DNA of 64,000 nucleotides from Planctomycetota bacterium (GTDB lineage Bacteria > Planctomycetota > UBA8108 > JACQVS01). Location: the NCBI GenBank assembly GCA_028280485.1, contig JANQLS010000085.1, positions 62,001 through 126,000 on the forward strand. The letters run 5' to 3'. Position 1 is the stretch's first letter. Every line of letters starts with the position of its first letter. The position numbers and the translations under genes are program-made. Shown here in pieces: positions 44,011 through 52,574 of the stretch. Below the pieces are notes generated by a model. That model worked only from the letters and a program-made list of their open reading frames with translations, was not told where the DNA came from and made no database searches.

Positions 44011-44868
44011 ATGCGCGCTTTTACATCGATTTTCTTCTTAGCATTGTTCATTTTTATTTGTTCTTCTGAAGCGACCTTAAGTGCTCAGGGCATCTTCCCT
44101 GATAAAAACTTAGAGGCTGCAGTCAGACGTTACGTTTTTGAGAAGAAGTACAACAAGGAACCGATCACTGAAAATGATGTTAAAACGATCTCCACGATCG
44201 TTTTTAAGGGTAAAAAGGATAAGAAGATCAAAGACCTCACGGGTCTTGAAAAGTGTCGTGCTCTCGCCTTGTTAGATTTACAAAATAATGAGATCACCGA
44301 CATTAAACAGCTCGCGGGTCTCACTCGTTTACAGCAATTGAATCTTGCGGGGAACAAGGTCAAAGACATTTCGCCCATCAAAGGTCTTAAGAAGCTTCAA
44401 TACATTCAATTGGCGGGGAATCAGGTTTCCGATATCAAAGCCTTGGCGGGACTGACCGCTATGAATTCGCTTTACCTCGATAAAAATAAGATCAAGGATT
44501 TGTCTCCAGTTAAAGGATTAAAAAAACTTTGGTCTCTCTACGTATCTGGAAACGGAATCGAAGATATTTCGCCCCTAAAAGAGTTAAAGAGAATCACTAA
44601 TTTAGATCTGCGCGGGAATAAACTCGATGCTAAAGATTTAAGCTCTATTCAACACATGACAGAACTTCGTTATCTCTTGTTAGATGGCAATCAGATTAAG
44701 GATTTGTCGGTTCTGGTTTCTATGGCGAAGAAAGACTACGAAAAGAAGAAGCGCTTTTCTCCCTTCTGGAATGTCTATCTCATCGGCAATCCCTTAGCCG
44801 AAAATGCCTCGGGGCAAGTGAATGAATTAAAGAAGATGGGTGGCCGGATTTTTACGAAGAAGAAGTAG
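44011..44868 (+). CDS. Secreted leucine-rich-repeat protein
   Basis: The 285-residue protein (ATG at 44011) has a signal peptide (SIFFLALFIFICSSEATLSAQ), a helical cap (LEAAVRRYVFEKKYNKEPITENDV) and five to six internalin-type repeats of about 22 residues. The repeats follow L..L..L.L..N.I.DI..L.GL (LALLDLQNNEITDIKQLAGL, LQQLNLAGNKVKDISPIKGL, LQYIQLAGNQVSDIKALAGL, MNSLYLDKNKIKDLSPVKGL and others). Such proteins bind other proteins outside the cell. An upstream in-frame extension would run back through the family D repeat, so the ATG with the signal peptide is preferred. The consensus is lysine-rich, giving a basic surface. Confidence 0.9.
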   Translation: MRAFTSIFFLALFIFICSSEATLSAQGIFPDKNLEAAVRRYVFEKKYNKEPITENDVKTISTIVFKGKKDKKIKDLTGLEKCRALALLDLQNNEITDIKQLAGLTRLQQLNLAGNKVKDISPIKGLKKLQYIQLAGNQVSDIKALAGLTAMNSLYLDKNKIKDLSPVKGLKKLWSLYVSGNGIEDISPLKELKRITNLDLRGNKLDAKDLSSIQHMTELRYLLLDGNQIKDLSVLVSMAKKDYEKKKRFSPFWNVYLIGNPLAENASGQVNELKKMGGRIFTKKK

Positions 44869-44869
44869 T

Positions 44870-44904
44870 CCGCACTTGTGGTCCGCACGCTCCGCGTGCG
44901 GATT
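44870..44904. repeat. CCGCACGCTCCGCGTGCGG palindrome (family F copy 1)
   Basis: A near-perfect palindrome, preceded by AGTCCGCAC, starts within two bases of the LRR stop. The same word opens and closes the 57791-57991 unit. Confidence 0.75.
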
Positions 44905-44962
44905 ATTCAATAACAACGACTCCCATCACGCGATCTTATATACAAAAATTCAAGCATTCCAA

Positions 44963-45052
44963 TTAACTAGCCCGGAGCGTAAGCGACGGGATTTGTTAAA
45001 GAGGAATTTGTGCCCCAAAGAGATCCCGTCGCTTACGCTCCGGGCTTATTAA
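44963..45052. repeat. MITE-like element, family A copy 6 (short)
   Basis: The complete arms (TTAACTAGCCCGGAGCGTAA ... TTACGCTCCGGGCTTATTAA) enclose only about 35 bp, so the element is an internally deleted form. It lies between the convergent LRR and kinase genes. Confidence 0.85.
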
Positions 45053-45064
45053 GGGATTTTTTGA

Positions 45065-48000
45065 TTACTCGGGCAATAAATCCTTAAAGAACTCTTTTAC
45101 TCTCAAGACGCTTCTGAAGCCGTAACCACTTCTGATTTCAGACAAGCGCTCTCGGGGAATCCTTTCCCCTTTGAAGTATTTATATTCTCTTTTACCGTCG
45201 CGATATCTTCCACCGGCCACGTAAGCCCGCTCTTCTCCTTCAGGAGCCTTACACCATTCGGCAACATTCCCGGCGAGATGGTGAACTGAATTGCGGGGAG
45301 TGAAGCCCAGTACTAAACCACCGACTTTGACGGATGTGGGTTTGTTTTCTTTCCAGCTTAAATCGATGTCCGAGCAGATCGAATCTCGATGTTTCCCTAA
45401 GATCGCAGGGCCTTTAGCGGCCAAAAACCATTCTTGCACCGTGAAGAGATCTTTGTTCCTCCAGCGTGAATACGCCAGAGCTTGGTGGTAATTGATGGAT
45501 TCGATCGGCCAATCGTTTTCAACTCGTTTCTCTTCCAAACTCGGTGGAGTTCTTTTTCCTCGTTCAAACCCAGATTGATCGAGCCAGAGAGATTTTACCT
45601 GATCGAAGGTTTTCCCCTGGAGGAACTTCATGAACTCTTTGTATTCTCGAACGGTGACCTCATAACGATCGATGAAGAAACTTTCGACGATTTCTTCCTT
45701 ACCTTCAGCGACGGGAGTCACGACTTTGCCCCCAGGAACGGGAGCCATTTTGTCCGTCAAGGCTCTTAGTTCTGCTTGTTTCTCGATGATCTTGTTGACG
45801 GTTTGTCGGGCGTTTGAAATGGCTGATTTGAAGGTTAATTCGCGTTCGAGTTGGCGAAGTTCATCGAGAGCGGATTGGGCATCCTGAAAATGTTGATCGG
45901 CTCGAATGAGATCTAACTTCCTCAAGAGATCACCGTAACCATCGTTCAGGTTTCTCCACGCGGCTTGAAGGGAGCTAACCGAACGGTCCGTACGCGACAA
46001 TGGTGCATTCAGGAGCTCCTCAAAACTTCTGAGTGATTCAGCGGAGGAAATTTTACGATTTGCTAAATTGTTGAGATTGAGAATGAAACGATCGGATTGC
46101 ACTTTCCAGTTATTTTTGAGAGCTTCGATTTGGCTGAGGACCTGAGTGAGAGGTTCAACGCCTGCCTTTTCGTTTTCTTTAGCAAAGCTCGCTAACCGCT
46201 CGATTTCACCGGTTTGAGCCGCAAGCATTCTGGACCAATCAACCAGTGACTTCACTCTTTTGAGTTCTCTCAAGACGTCGTCTGCCTTTTGAGCCTCACC
46301 TGAAATTTGGCTGACCATCGATTCAGCGTTGGCGATGGTTTTTTCGATTTTAGAAATCACCGCTTCCGGAATGACTTCGTTCCAGCGAGAAGGTGTGCCG
46401 ACTCCTGAATTAAGAAGAGTCGATTTTGAATTCTTTAGGAGTCTCAATGAGCTTGAGAGTTTCTCAATACTCGTTTTATTTTCGCGGTAAGACTCTTCAA
46501 GAGCTTCGATGGTTTGGACTTGGCGAATAACGGTTGGCTCTAAGACCTTGGCTAACCTCAAGGACTCCTTGTTTTTGGTGTCGTTGAGCCAAGCTTTGAG
46601 TTCGTCGCCAAAACGATCTAAGGCAACCAGAGGAACCTTTAAGTTAGCAAAATGTTTTTCTGCTGATTCGTAAGGGGGTTCAAAACCGGCTTTCTCTACT
46701 TCCCTCAGGATCTTGAGTTGGTCACGAATTTTTAAGCCGTTGTCCACATCTTCGAGAACGGAGTTCACTAAGAACTTGACGTTCGAAACTTCAGGCACGA
46801 CCGTTTCTTCAGGAATGGCACTGTTTAAATTGCTGAGCTTAAGCTTCAAGGTTTCAGAGGGACCTCCCACGAAATCTTTTTTCAATTCCATCAAAGTGGT
46901 TTGGGTTTTTTCGATGGTCTTTTCGATGATTTCGTTTTTGAGGAGACTGGCCTGAGACTGAAGATCAGTAGCTTCTTGAGGTACCTTTGTCGCATCGACT
47001 TGCTTGATGAGATCGATGTCAGTGAGCAGCCCTTCGTTAAATGAAGCCAGGCTATCGAGGAGCTTAAAATCAGGTTGCAGCGAGAATTTCTCTCTGATGG
47101 CGTTCAACTTTGCCTGGTGCCCGGCGTAGTCGAAGGTCACCGTGTTTATTTTTGGATTCGTCGAGTTGTTGTTATTGTGGTCTGTATTATTCGAAGAGTC
47201 CGAATTGTTGTTGGGGTCTGTATTATTCTTCGAGTTGTTGGAATTGTTGTTATTTTTGTTGGGATTAGAATTCTTTCCCTTGTTGATTACGATTTTACCG
47301 TCGTTATTCGGGGGATAGATTTTTTCTTTGATGACTTTTTCGTAGAGGAAGTATCCACCCACTCCCAATCCAGCCAGAACAATCAATGCGGCAACTTTAG
47401 AAAAGGCCCCGCCACCCGATTTTTGTACGGGAGTTTTGGCTTGAGGCGCTTGACCGGCTTGTACCCGATCGAGGTCGTTGAGAACATCTTTAAAGCTTTG
47501 ATAGCGGTAATCAGGATAAAGAGCCGTCATCTTTTCGATGATGCGACTGACATAGTCGGGGACGCTTTCATCTTCAACAATTTGGCGAGGGCTGAGGTAA
47601 TCGATCTCTACTTTCTTTTGAATCAGATCGTAAACCGATTCACCTGTTACAGGAGGAGCACCCGTTAACAAGTGATAGAAGGTAGCGCCGACGGAGTACA
47701 TATCACTTCGGTGATCTAAATCCTTACCCTGGGCTTGCTCCGGACTCATATAAAGAGGTGTACCCAAGATCGAAGGGCTGGCGGTCATCTGAATGGTGGC
47801 GCCTAAGACCTTGGAAATTCCAAAGTCTGCGATCTTGATATGACCCGATTGATCTAAAAGTAAATTCTCGGGTTTGATGTCGCGGTGAACAATGTTCAGG
47901 CGTTCAGCTTCAGATAAACCTTCAGCAATCTCCCGCATGAAACGCAAAGTGTCTTCGATCGTGAGGCGCTTGCCCTCACTATCATTGACATAGTCCATCA

Positions 48001-48646
48001 TGTTTCCGCCTGAGACGTACTCCATGACGATGAAGTGGATGTCTTGATCGTATCCCACTTCATGAATTTGCACGACGTAAGGAGTATTGAACCGTCCAAC
48101 CGTTTTTGCTTCGTGTTGGAAGCGGCTCAAAAAGTTTTCATCATTACAGAAGTCTTCGCGAATCGTCTTAAGGGCGACGATTCGATCGAGACTGATTTGG
48201 CGAGCTTTGTAAACGGCTCCCATCGCCCCTCGACCTAAAACCTCAAGGATTTTACAACCCCCGATGGTTTTTCCGATGAGGGGGTCATTACTGGTCGTTT
48301 CTTTGCCTTTGGGGTTCGGAGTGTTCTGGCTCATGGCTCTTGTCCCATCGTTACTGGGACGAGTGTTTCCTTGGGGAATTTGTTCGGTCTGAGCTTCTTT
48401 CTCGGGCTCATCGACATCCATCACCGCATCCTCGATGATGATACTTCCGTCGTGGGCCTCTTCTTCCATCTCTGCTTTTGAGGGTATGGGCCTGATCTGA
48501 CTCAAGGAGAGATCGGGATCGAGCTCTGCCGTCATATTGGCTTCGTCCATAGAGCCAAGACTCAAGAAGGGGCAGCCAGGCTTGCAATTATTTAAGTTCT
48601 TGAGGTCGTGCTCAACTTCACAATGTGGGCAATAACGCAGAGTCAC
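45065..48646 (-). CDS. Transmembrane Ser/Thr protein kinase with C-terminal FGE-sulfatase domain
   Basis: The 1193-residue protein begins at a GTG with AGGAG eight bases upstream. A small Cys-rich zinc-ribbon-like N-terminus (CPHC...CKPGC) precedes a PknB-type kinase (about 131-395) with LGRGAMGAVYKA, VALKT, HRDIKPENLL, IADFGISK and MSPEQAQGKD all intact. A membrane helix (VAALIVLAGLGVGGYFLYE, near 420) follows, then an Asn-rich linker, over 400 residues of helical coiled-coil-like sequence and a formylglycine-generating-enzyme-like domain (about 965-1193; VPGGKVVTP, FFIDRYEVTVREYKEFM, GNVAEWC, GGRYRDG, SGYGFRSV). The kinase should be cytoplasmic and the FGE part periplasmic. The FGE domain may bind substrates rather than modify sulfatases. 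This architecture is characteristic of Planctomycetota. Confidence 0.93.
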   Translation of the reverse strand: MTLRYCPHCEVEHDLKNLNNCKPGCPFLSLGSMDEANMTAELDPDLSLSQIRPIPSKAEMEEEAHDGSIIIEDAVMDVDEPEKEAQTEQIPQGNTRPSNDGTRAMSQNTPNPKGKETTSNDPLIGKTIGGCKILEVLGRGAMGAVYKARQISLDRIVALKTIREDFCNDENFLSRFQHEAKTVGRFNTPYVVQIHEVGYDQDIHFIVMEYVSGGNMMDYVNDSEGKRLTIEDTLRFMREIAEGLSEAERLNIVHRDIKPENLLLDQSGHIKIADFGISKVLGATIQMTASPSILGTPLYMSPEQAQGKDLDHRSDMYSVGATFYHLLTGAPPVTGESVYDLIQKKVEIDYLSPRQIVEDESVPDYVSRIIEKMTALYPDYRYQSFKDVLNDLDRVQAGQAPQAKTPVQKSGGGAFSKVAALIVLAGLGVGGYFLYEKVIKEKIYPPNNDGKIVINKGKNSNPNKNNNNSNNSKNNTDPNNNSDSSNNTDHNNNNSTNPKINTVTFDYAGHQAKLNAIREKFSLQPDFKLLDSLASFNEGLLTDIDLIKQVDATKVPQEATDLQSQASLLKNEIIEKTIEKTQTTLMELKKDFVGGPSETLKLKLSNLNSAIPEETVVPEVSNVKFLVNSVLEDVDNGLKIRDQLKILREVEKAGFEPPYESAEKHFANLKVPLVALDRFGDELKAWLNDTKNKESLRLAKVLEPTVIRQVQTIEALEESYRENKTSIEKLSSSLRLLKNSKSTLLNSGVGTPSRWNEVIPEAVISKIEKTIANAESMVSQISGEAQKADDVLRELKRVKSLVDWSRMLAAQTGEIERLASFAKENEKAGVEPLTQVLSQIEALKNNWKVQSDRFILNLNNLANRKISSAESLRSFEELLNAPLSRTDRSVSSLQAAWRNLNDGYGDLLRKLDLIRADQHFQDAQSALDELRQLERELTFKSAISNARQTVNKIIEKQAELRALTDKMAPVPGGKVVTPVAEGKEEIVESFFIDRYEVTVREYKEFMKFLQGKTFDQVKSLWLDQSGFERGKRTPPSLEEKRVENDWPIESINYHQALAYSRWRNKDLFTVQEWFLAAKGPAILGKHRDSICSDIDLSWKENKPTSVKVGGLVLGFTPRNSVHHLAGNVAEWCKAPEGEERAYVAGGRYRDGKREYKYFKGERIPRERLSEIRSGYGFRSVLRVKEFFKDLLPE

Positions 48647-49116
48647 AGAATCATCTCCTGGCCCGAGAGGGTCATTCTCGGGTAGTATTTCATTACAGAT
48701 TTAGGTTATCGGGACTTGTGGTCCCTATCTACTTGATCAATGTTATCTTTATCGACTTGATAACTCGAAATGTTGATGGAAGAAGAGATCCATATTGCTG
48801 GATTGTGCTTTCATACTCATTTTCCCTGTATTCCCGCTTGTCTCGTGTAACAAGTTTTTAAAGCTTGTTGCTCTAAATGGGGGGAATTATGGAAGTTGAG
48901 CTCAGCAAATCCCTCCGATGGAATGTGACTTTAAGCACTTTGATCTAAATCGATCAGTTTTAAGGTCTGGTTTGATATGGTGATCCCCTTCCGAATCCAA
49001 CATCATAGTGAAGTTCCAATGAGTCTGAAAGAGTAAGTTGGCTACATCTTTTACTGAACAGATTTTGTTATCGGAATTTCCCTTAGGGTTCCGACAATTT
49101 GAATAACGAGCTAATC
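48647..49116. other. Intergenic region between divergent kinase and PQQ genes
   Basis: No gene is supported. It should hold both promoters. TCGGAA (49071-49076) and TTCCGA (49089-49094) form a hairpin about 22 bases before the start of the downstream gene and might affect its translation. Confidence 0.45.
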
Positions 49117-50475
49117 ATGAGAATCTTCAAGAATTCGCTACAAAAATTGAGCCTCAGCCTTGTTCTCATCTTACTAACGATGATGACCCCCCAATCCGGA
49201 CGCTCGGATGATTGGCCACAGTGGGGAGGCCCCAAGAGAGATGGAGTTTTGAGGGAAAGTGGTTGGGTTGAGAAACTTCCCGAAACTCCTCAATACCGCT
49301 GGAGAGTTAATGTTGGAGCAGGTTACGCCGGCCCAGCGGTGGCGGGTGGGAAGGTTTATCTCATCGATCGAGTTTTATCTTCGGGTGAAAAAAATCCGGC
49401 AAATCCCTTCAAAAGAAGCCCGGTTAAAGGGCAGGAGAGGGTTCTGTGCCTCGATTCGAAAACGGGGAATGAGGTTTGGACTCACACGTACGACTGTCGC
49501 TACACGATCAGCTATCCCAGCGGTCCTCGAGCCACACCAACTGTCGACGGGGATCGAGTTTACACTTTAGGAGCAATGGGACATTTCTTCTGTTTGAACG
49601 CTAAAAACGGGGATGTGATCTGGAAAACGAACTACCTCGAAGATCTGGGCACGGAGATCAATGTGTGGGGCATGAGTGCATCGCCATTAGTTTACGGCGA
49701 AAAAATCATTCTTCTGGTGGGCGGTTCGAAGGGCCGGGGGGTGATGGCATTGAATAAAAAGACGGGAGAAGAAGTTTGGCGTTCTTCAGAAATTCGAGAT
49801 CCCGGGTACGCCGCACCCGTCATTTTTAAAGCTGGGGGCCAGCGTCAGCTGATCGCCTGGACGCCCGATGTGCTTTACTCAATAAATCCCGATGACGGTA
49901 AAGAGCTTTGGAACCAGCCCTTCAAGCTCAAGAGTAATTTGTCGGTTGCGACTCCGATCTTTGACCAAAAGACTCATCGATTATTCGTCTCGGCCTTCTA
50001 CAACGGCCCCTTGATGATGCAAATGGATAGGAAGAGCCCGAAGGCATCCGTTCTTTGGAAGGGAAATAGTGACAGTGAACTCAAGACCGACAAGCTTCAC
50101 GCTTTGATGTGCACTCCCGTCTATCACGAGGGGCATATTTACGGAGTGGGTAGTTACGGTGAGTTACGATGTATCGATGCGAATACCGGCGAACGCAAGT
50201 GGGAAACCTATGAAGCCACCGGGAAAGATCGCTGGTGGAATGCCTTTATCACTCCGCACGGTGATAAATTTATCATCTCGAACGAACAGGGTGAGTTGAT
50301 CTTCTGTAACTTAACTCCGAAGGGTTATGAAGAATTGAGCCGGGTCAAAGTCATCAAGCCCACCAACAAGGTAAGGCGCAGAATGGTGGTTTGGTCGCAC
50401 CCCGCTTACGCTGAACAAGCCGCGTTTTGGCGTAATGACGGTGAATTGGTTTGTTTAGATTTACGTAAGAAGTAA
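49117..50475 (+). CDS. Secreted PQQ-like beta-propeller protein
   Basis: The 452-residue protein has a signal peptide (LSLSLVLILLTMMTPQSGRSD) and a PQQ-type propeller. DDWPQWGGPKRDGV opens it. Blades carry AVAGGKVYLIDR, LCLDSKTGNEVWTHTY, FFCLNAKNGDVIWKTNY, GVMALNKKTGEEVW, LYSINPDDGKELW and LRCIDANTGERKWE. Such propellers bind PQQ in dehydrogenases or act as scaffolds (BamB-like). No dehydrogenase cysteine pair or metal site is apparent, so a scaffold or unknown enzyme role is likelier. The ATG at 49117 is favoured over a TTG 18 bases upstream. The FG-GAP protein starts 6 bases after the stop, so the two form an operon. Confidence 0.85.
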   Translation: MRIFKNSLQKLSLSLVLILLTMMTPQSGRSDDWPQWGGPKRDGVLRESGWVEKLPETPQYRWRVNVGAGYAGPAVAGGKVYLIDRVLSSGEKNPANPFKRSPVKGQERVLCLDSKTGNEVWTHTYDCRYTISYPSGPRATPTVDGDRVYTLGAMGHFFCLNAKNGDVIWKTNYLEDLGTEINVWGMSASPLVYGEKIILLVGGSKGRGVMALNKKTGEEVWRSSEIRDPGYAAPVIFKAGGQRQLIAWTPDVLYSINPDDGKELWNQPFKLKSNLSVATPIFDQKTHRLFVSAFYNGPLMMQMDRKSPKASVLWKGNSDSELKTDKLHALMCTPVYHEGHIYGVGSYGELRCIDANTGERKWETYEATGKDRWWNAFITPHGDKFIISNEQGELIFCNLTPKGYEELSRVKVIKPTNKVRRRMVVWSHPAYAEQAAFWRNDGELVCLDLRKK

Positions 50476-50481
50476 TGAACG

Positions 50482-51909
50482 ATGTCCAATAGATTCATTT
50501 TTCTCAGCCTCACGATGCTGGGTTTGAATGCCGCTTTAATAGCCGAAGATCCAGAAGAAATTCTTTTTGATGAATTTAAACGCAACTTTGGCGGTAGCAA
50601 GGCTGCCTGGGGTGATATCGATGGCGATGGAAAGATGGATCTTCTTGTTGGAGGTCATGTCTATCGACAAATAGAGCCCTTGAAGTTTTCTGCGACTCCC
50701 ACGGTAGGAGCAGGCATATTTGGTGATTTTGACAACGACGGGGATCTCGACGTATTTGCTTACGGTTCGCGTCGACTCTTTGAAAATGTGGATGGCCGCA
50801 GTTTTCGTGATGTCACTAAAGAAAGAATTCCAGAACTTCCGATGAAGGTGACCCGAGGAGCGGTTTGGGGCGATTTTAATAACGATGCCTTTCTCGACCT
50901 TTACATCGGTGGGTACGAAACGCCTTATCAATCCGATGTCATTCTCCTTAGCGACAAGGGCAAAAACTTCAAGCGAGTCTGGACGCAAACGGGTGATATC
51001 GATCCAGCTCGCGGCATTACGGCTTGTGACTTTGATCGAGATGGAGATTTAGATATTTACGTATCCAACTATCGACTCGAACAGAATCAGCTTTGGAGAA
51101 ACGATGGTACAGGAACATTCACCAACAGTGGTGTTACCCACGGAGTTCAAGGAACGGATGATGGCTGGACCTATTCTTATGGTCATACCATCGGCTCTTC
51201 TTGGGCGGATATGAATGACGATGGGTATTTCGATCTCTTTGTGGGTAACTTCAGCCATCCCCCAGCGTGGCAGGATCGCCCGAGGTTTTACCGAAATCGA
51301 GGTCCTAAAGAAGACTTTAAGTTTGAAGACATGAGTGCTACCGCGAAGTTACCGTGGCGGGAAAGTTTCGCCTCCCCGGCTTTAGGGGATTACGACAATG
51401 ATGGGGATATGGATCTCATTTTTACCACGGTCTATTCTGGTGACCACGGCGTGCTGATGCGAAATGATGGCAACTTTAAATTTACCGATGTGACTTCCAC
51501 TGTGGGGAAAAATTTAAATCTGAGTTTGACCTACATGGCTTCCTGGGGAGATATCGATAACGATGGAGACATGGATATCGTCGCGGGGCAAAGGTTGTTT
51601 ATTAACAAAGGTAATAAGAACAATTGGCTACGAGTAAAGCTTACGGGCGATGGAAAGAAGGTCAATCGCTCTGCTATTGGAGCTCAAGCTAAGGTTGAAC
51701 TTCCGGATGGAAGAAAACTCGTGAGGCAAGTTGAAAGTGGAACGGGTGAAGGGAACGCTAATGACTTTACTTTACATTTCGGCTTGGGAACTCACGATAA
51801 AACCGTTCCCCTAGAGATTTTTTGGCCAGATGGAACGGTTAATAAAATGAAGGTTAAGCCGAACGAGACCTTAAAGCTGACTTATGGGAAGGTTGCACCT
51901 AAGAAGTGA
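50482..51909 (+). CDS. FG-GAP/VCBS repeat protein with ASPIC/UnbV domain (CRTAC1-like)
   Basis: The 475-residue protein has a signal peptide (FIFLSLTMLGLNAALIA) and at least seven calcium-binding FG-GAP motifs of the type DxDxDG (GDIDGDGKMDLL, GDFDNDGDLDVF, GDFNNDAFLDLY, CDFDRDGDLDIY, ADMNDDGYFDLF, GDYDNDGDMDLI, GDIDNDGDMDIV), which build a seven-bladed propeller. The C-terminal ASPIC/UnbV domain is NWLRVKLTGDGKKVNRSAIGAQAKVEL to WPDGTVNKMKVKPNETLKL. It is an extracellular or surface protein of unknown ligand, cotranscribed with the PQQ-propeller protein. It converges with a small membrane-protein gene 16 bases away. Confidence 0.92.
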   Translation: MSNRFIFLSLTMLGLNAALIAEDPEEILFDEFKRNFGGSKAAWGDIDGDGKMDLLVGGHVYRQIEPLKFSATPTVGAGIFGDFDNDGDLDVFAYGSRRLFENVDGRSFRDVTKERIPELPMKVTRGAVWGDFNNDAFLDLYIGGYETPYQSDVILLSDKGKNFKRVWTQTGDIDPARGITACDFDRDGDLDIYVSNYRLEQNQLWRNDGTGTFTNSGVTHGVQGTDDGWTYSYGHTIGSSWADMNDDGYFDLFVGNFSHPPAWQDRPRFYRNRGPKEDFKFEDMSATAKLPWRESFASPALGDYDNDGDMDLIFTTVYSGDHGVLMRNDGNFKFTDVTSTVGKNLNLSLTYMASWGDIDNDGDMDIVAGQRLFINKGNKNNWLRVKLTGDGKKVNRSAIGAQAKVELPDGRKLVRQVESGTGEGNANDFTLHFGLGTHDKTVPLEIFWPDGTVNKMKVKPNETLKLTYGKVAPKK

Positions 51910-51925
51910 GGGTCGTAATTCGTTT

Positions 51926-52108
51926 TTATTCTTCTTCTTGAATTTTTTTATCATCCTTACGTTTGAGAAAGAATCCCAAGCAACTAAGGACGATTGCTGG
52001 AATAAAAAGTTCTGAATAGGGCGAAGGTTGAAAAAGCATCATCTGGCCCGATAAGGCGATGAAGCCTAAGATTAGACCGGTGGCTATAATCAAGCTTGAT
52101 GTTTTCAT
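51926..52108 (-). CDS. Small two-helix membrane protein
   Basis: The 60-residue protein (ATG at 52108) has two membrane helices (SLIIATGLILGFIALSG and ELFIPAIVLSCLGFFL) and a charged C-terminal tail (KRKDDKKIQEEE). It resembles the 73-residue protein at 52343-52564 in its second helix (FIPAIVLSCLGF versus AIPAICFTSLGF), so the two look like paralogues. An in-frame upstream start at 52192 would run into the family E repeat and is rejected. Confidence 0.6.
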   Translation of the reverse strand: MKTSSLIIATGLILGFIALSGQMMLFQPSPYSELFIPAIVLSCLGFFLKRKDDKKIQEEE

Positions 52109-52166
52109 TGATGTTATTATTGAACTATGAGAGGTCTTTGAATTGGATTGAATAATAAGCATCGTT

Positions 52167-52270
52167 CCCGCCAAGGGCTGAAAGCCCGCCATATCATAGC
52201 CCAGGGCAGAGCGAAGCGTCGCCCTGGGTTTAAATGTGAATGTGAACAGAGCCCTGTAAGGGCGGCACTA
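52167..52270. repeat. GGGCTGAAAGCCC compound palindrome (family E copy 2)
   Basis: It has the same order of three hairpins as at 26286-26388, with only a few substitutions and a different spacer. It separates two small paralogous membrane-protein genes, and a CCCTCGTTAACACTTCGGGC remnant follows near 52314. Confidence 0.8.
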
Positions 52271-52342
52271 AAACCTAAACGGATTTGCACTATTGCATTG
52301 GTTAGACGGCTAACCCTCGTTAACACTTCGGGCTTGAAGTGA

Positions 52343-52564
52343 TTATTCCCTTTCAATTCCGCCATTGTTCATGACTTCTTTGAGCTTAAAATTCAACGCA
52401 AAGCCCAAACTCGTAAAACAAATTGCCGGGATAGCGAAACTGGAATTGAAATGAACTTTCTGTACGAAGCCGATGGTGGTGATCACCCCAAAGAAAACTC
52501 CCAAGCCCACTAATACCAAGGCTAGGGTGTCAACGGCGTGGAGATCTCGTTTTGAATATTTCAT
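52343..52564 (-). CDS. Small two-helix membrane protein, paralogue of the next downstream gene
   Basis: The 73-residue protein (ATG at 52564, with AAAGGA six bases upstream) contains TLALVLVGLGVFFGVITTIGF and SSFAIPAICFTSLGFALNF helices. It begins 10 bases after the stop of the 399-residue membrane protein, so it is the last gene of the GntR-ABC operon. Its function is unknown; small accessory membrane proteins are common in such operons. Confidence 0.62.
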   Translation of the reverse strand: MKYSKRDLHAVDTLALVLVGLGVFFGVITTIGFVQKVHFNSSFAIPAICFTSLGFALNFKLKEVMNNGGIERE

Positions 52565-52574
52565 AGGGATCCTT

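Noticed and set aside
47075..47668. 197-codon plus-strand frame opposite the kinase gene
   Set aside because: It is antisense to the kinase and its Asn-rich linker; the Val/Ile-rich translation is the complement of Asn codons.
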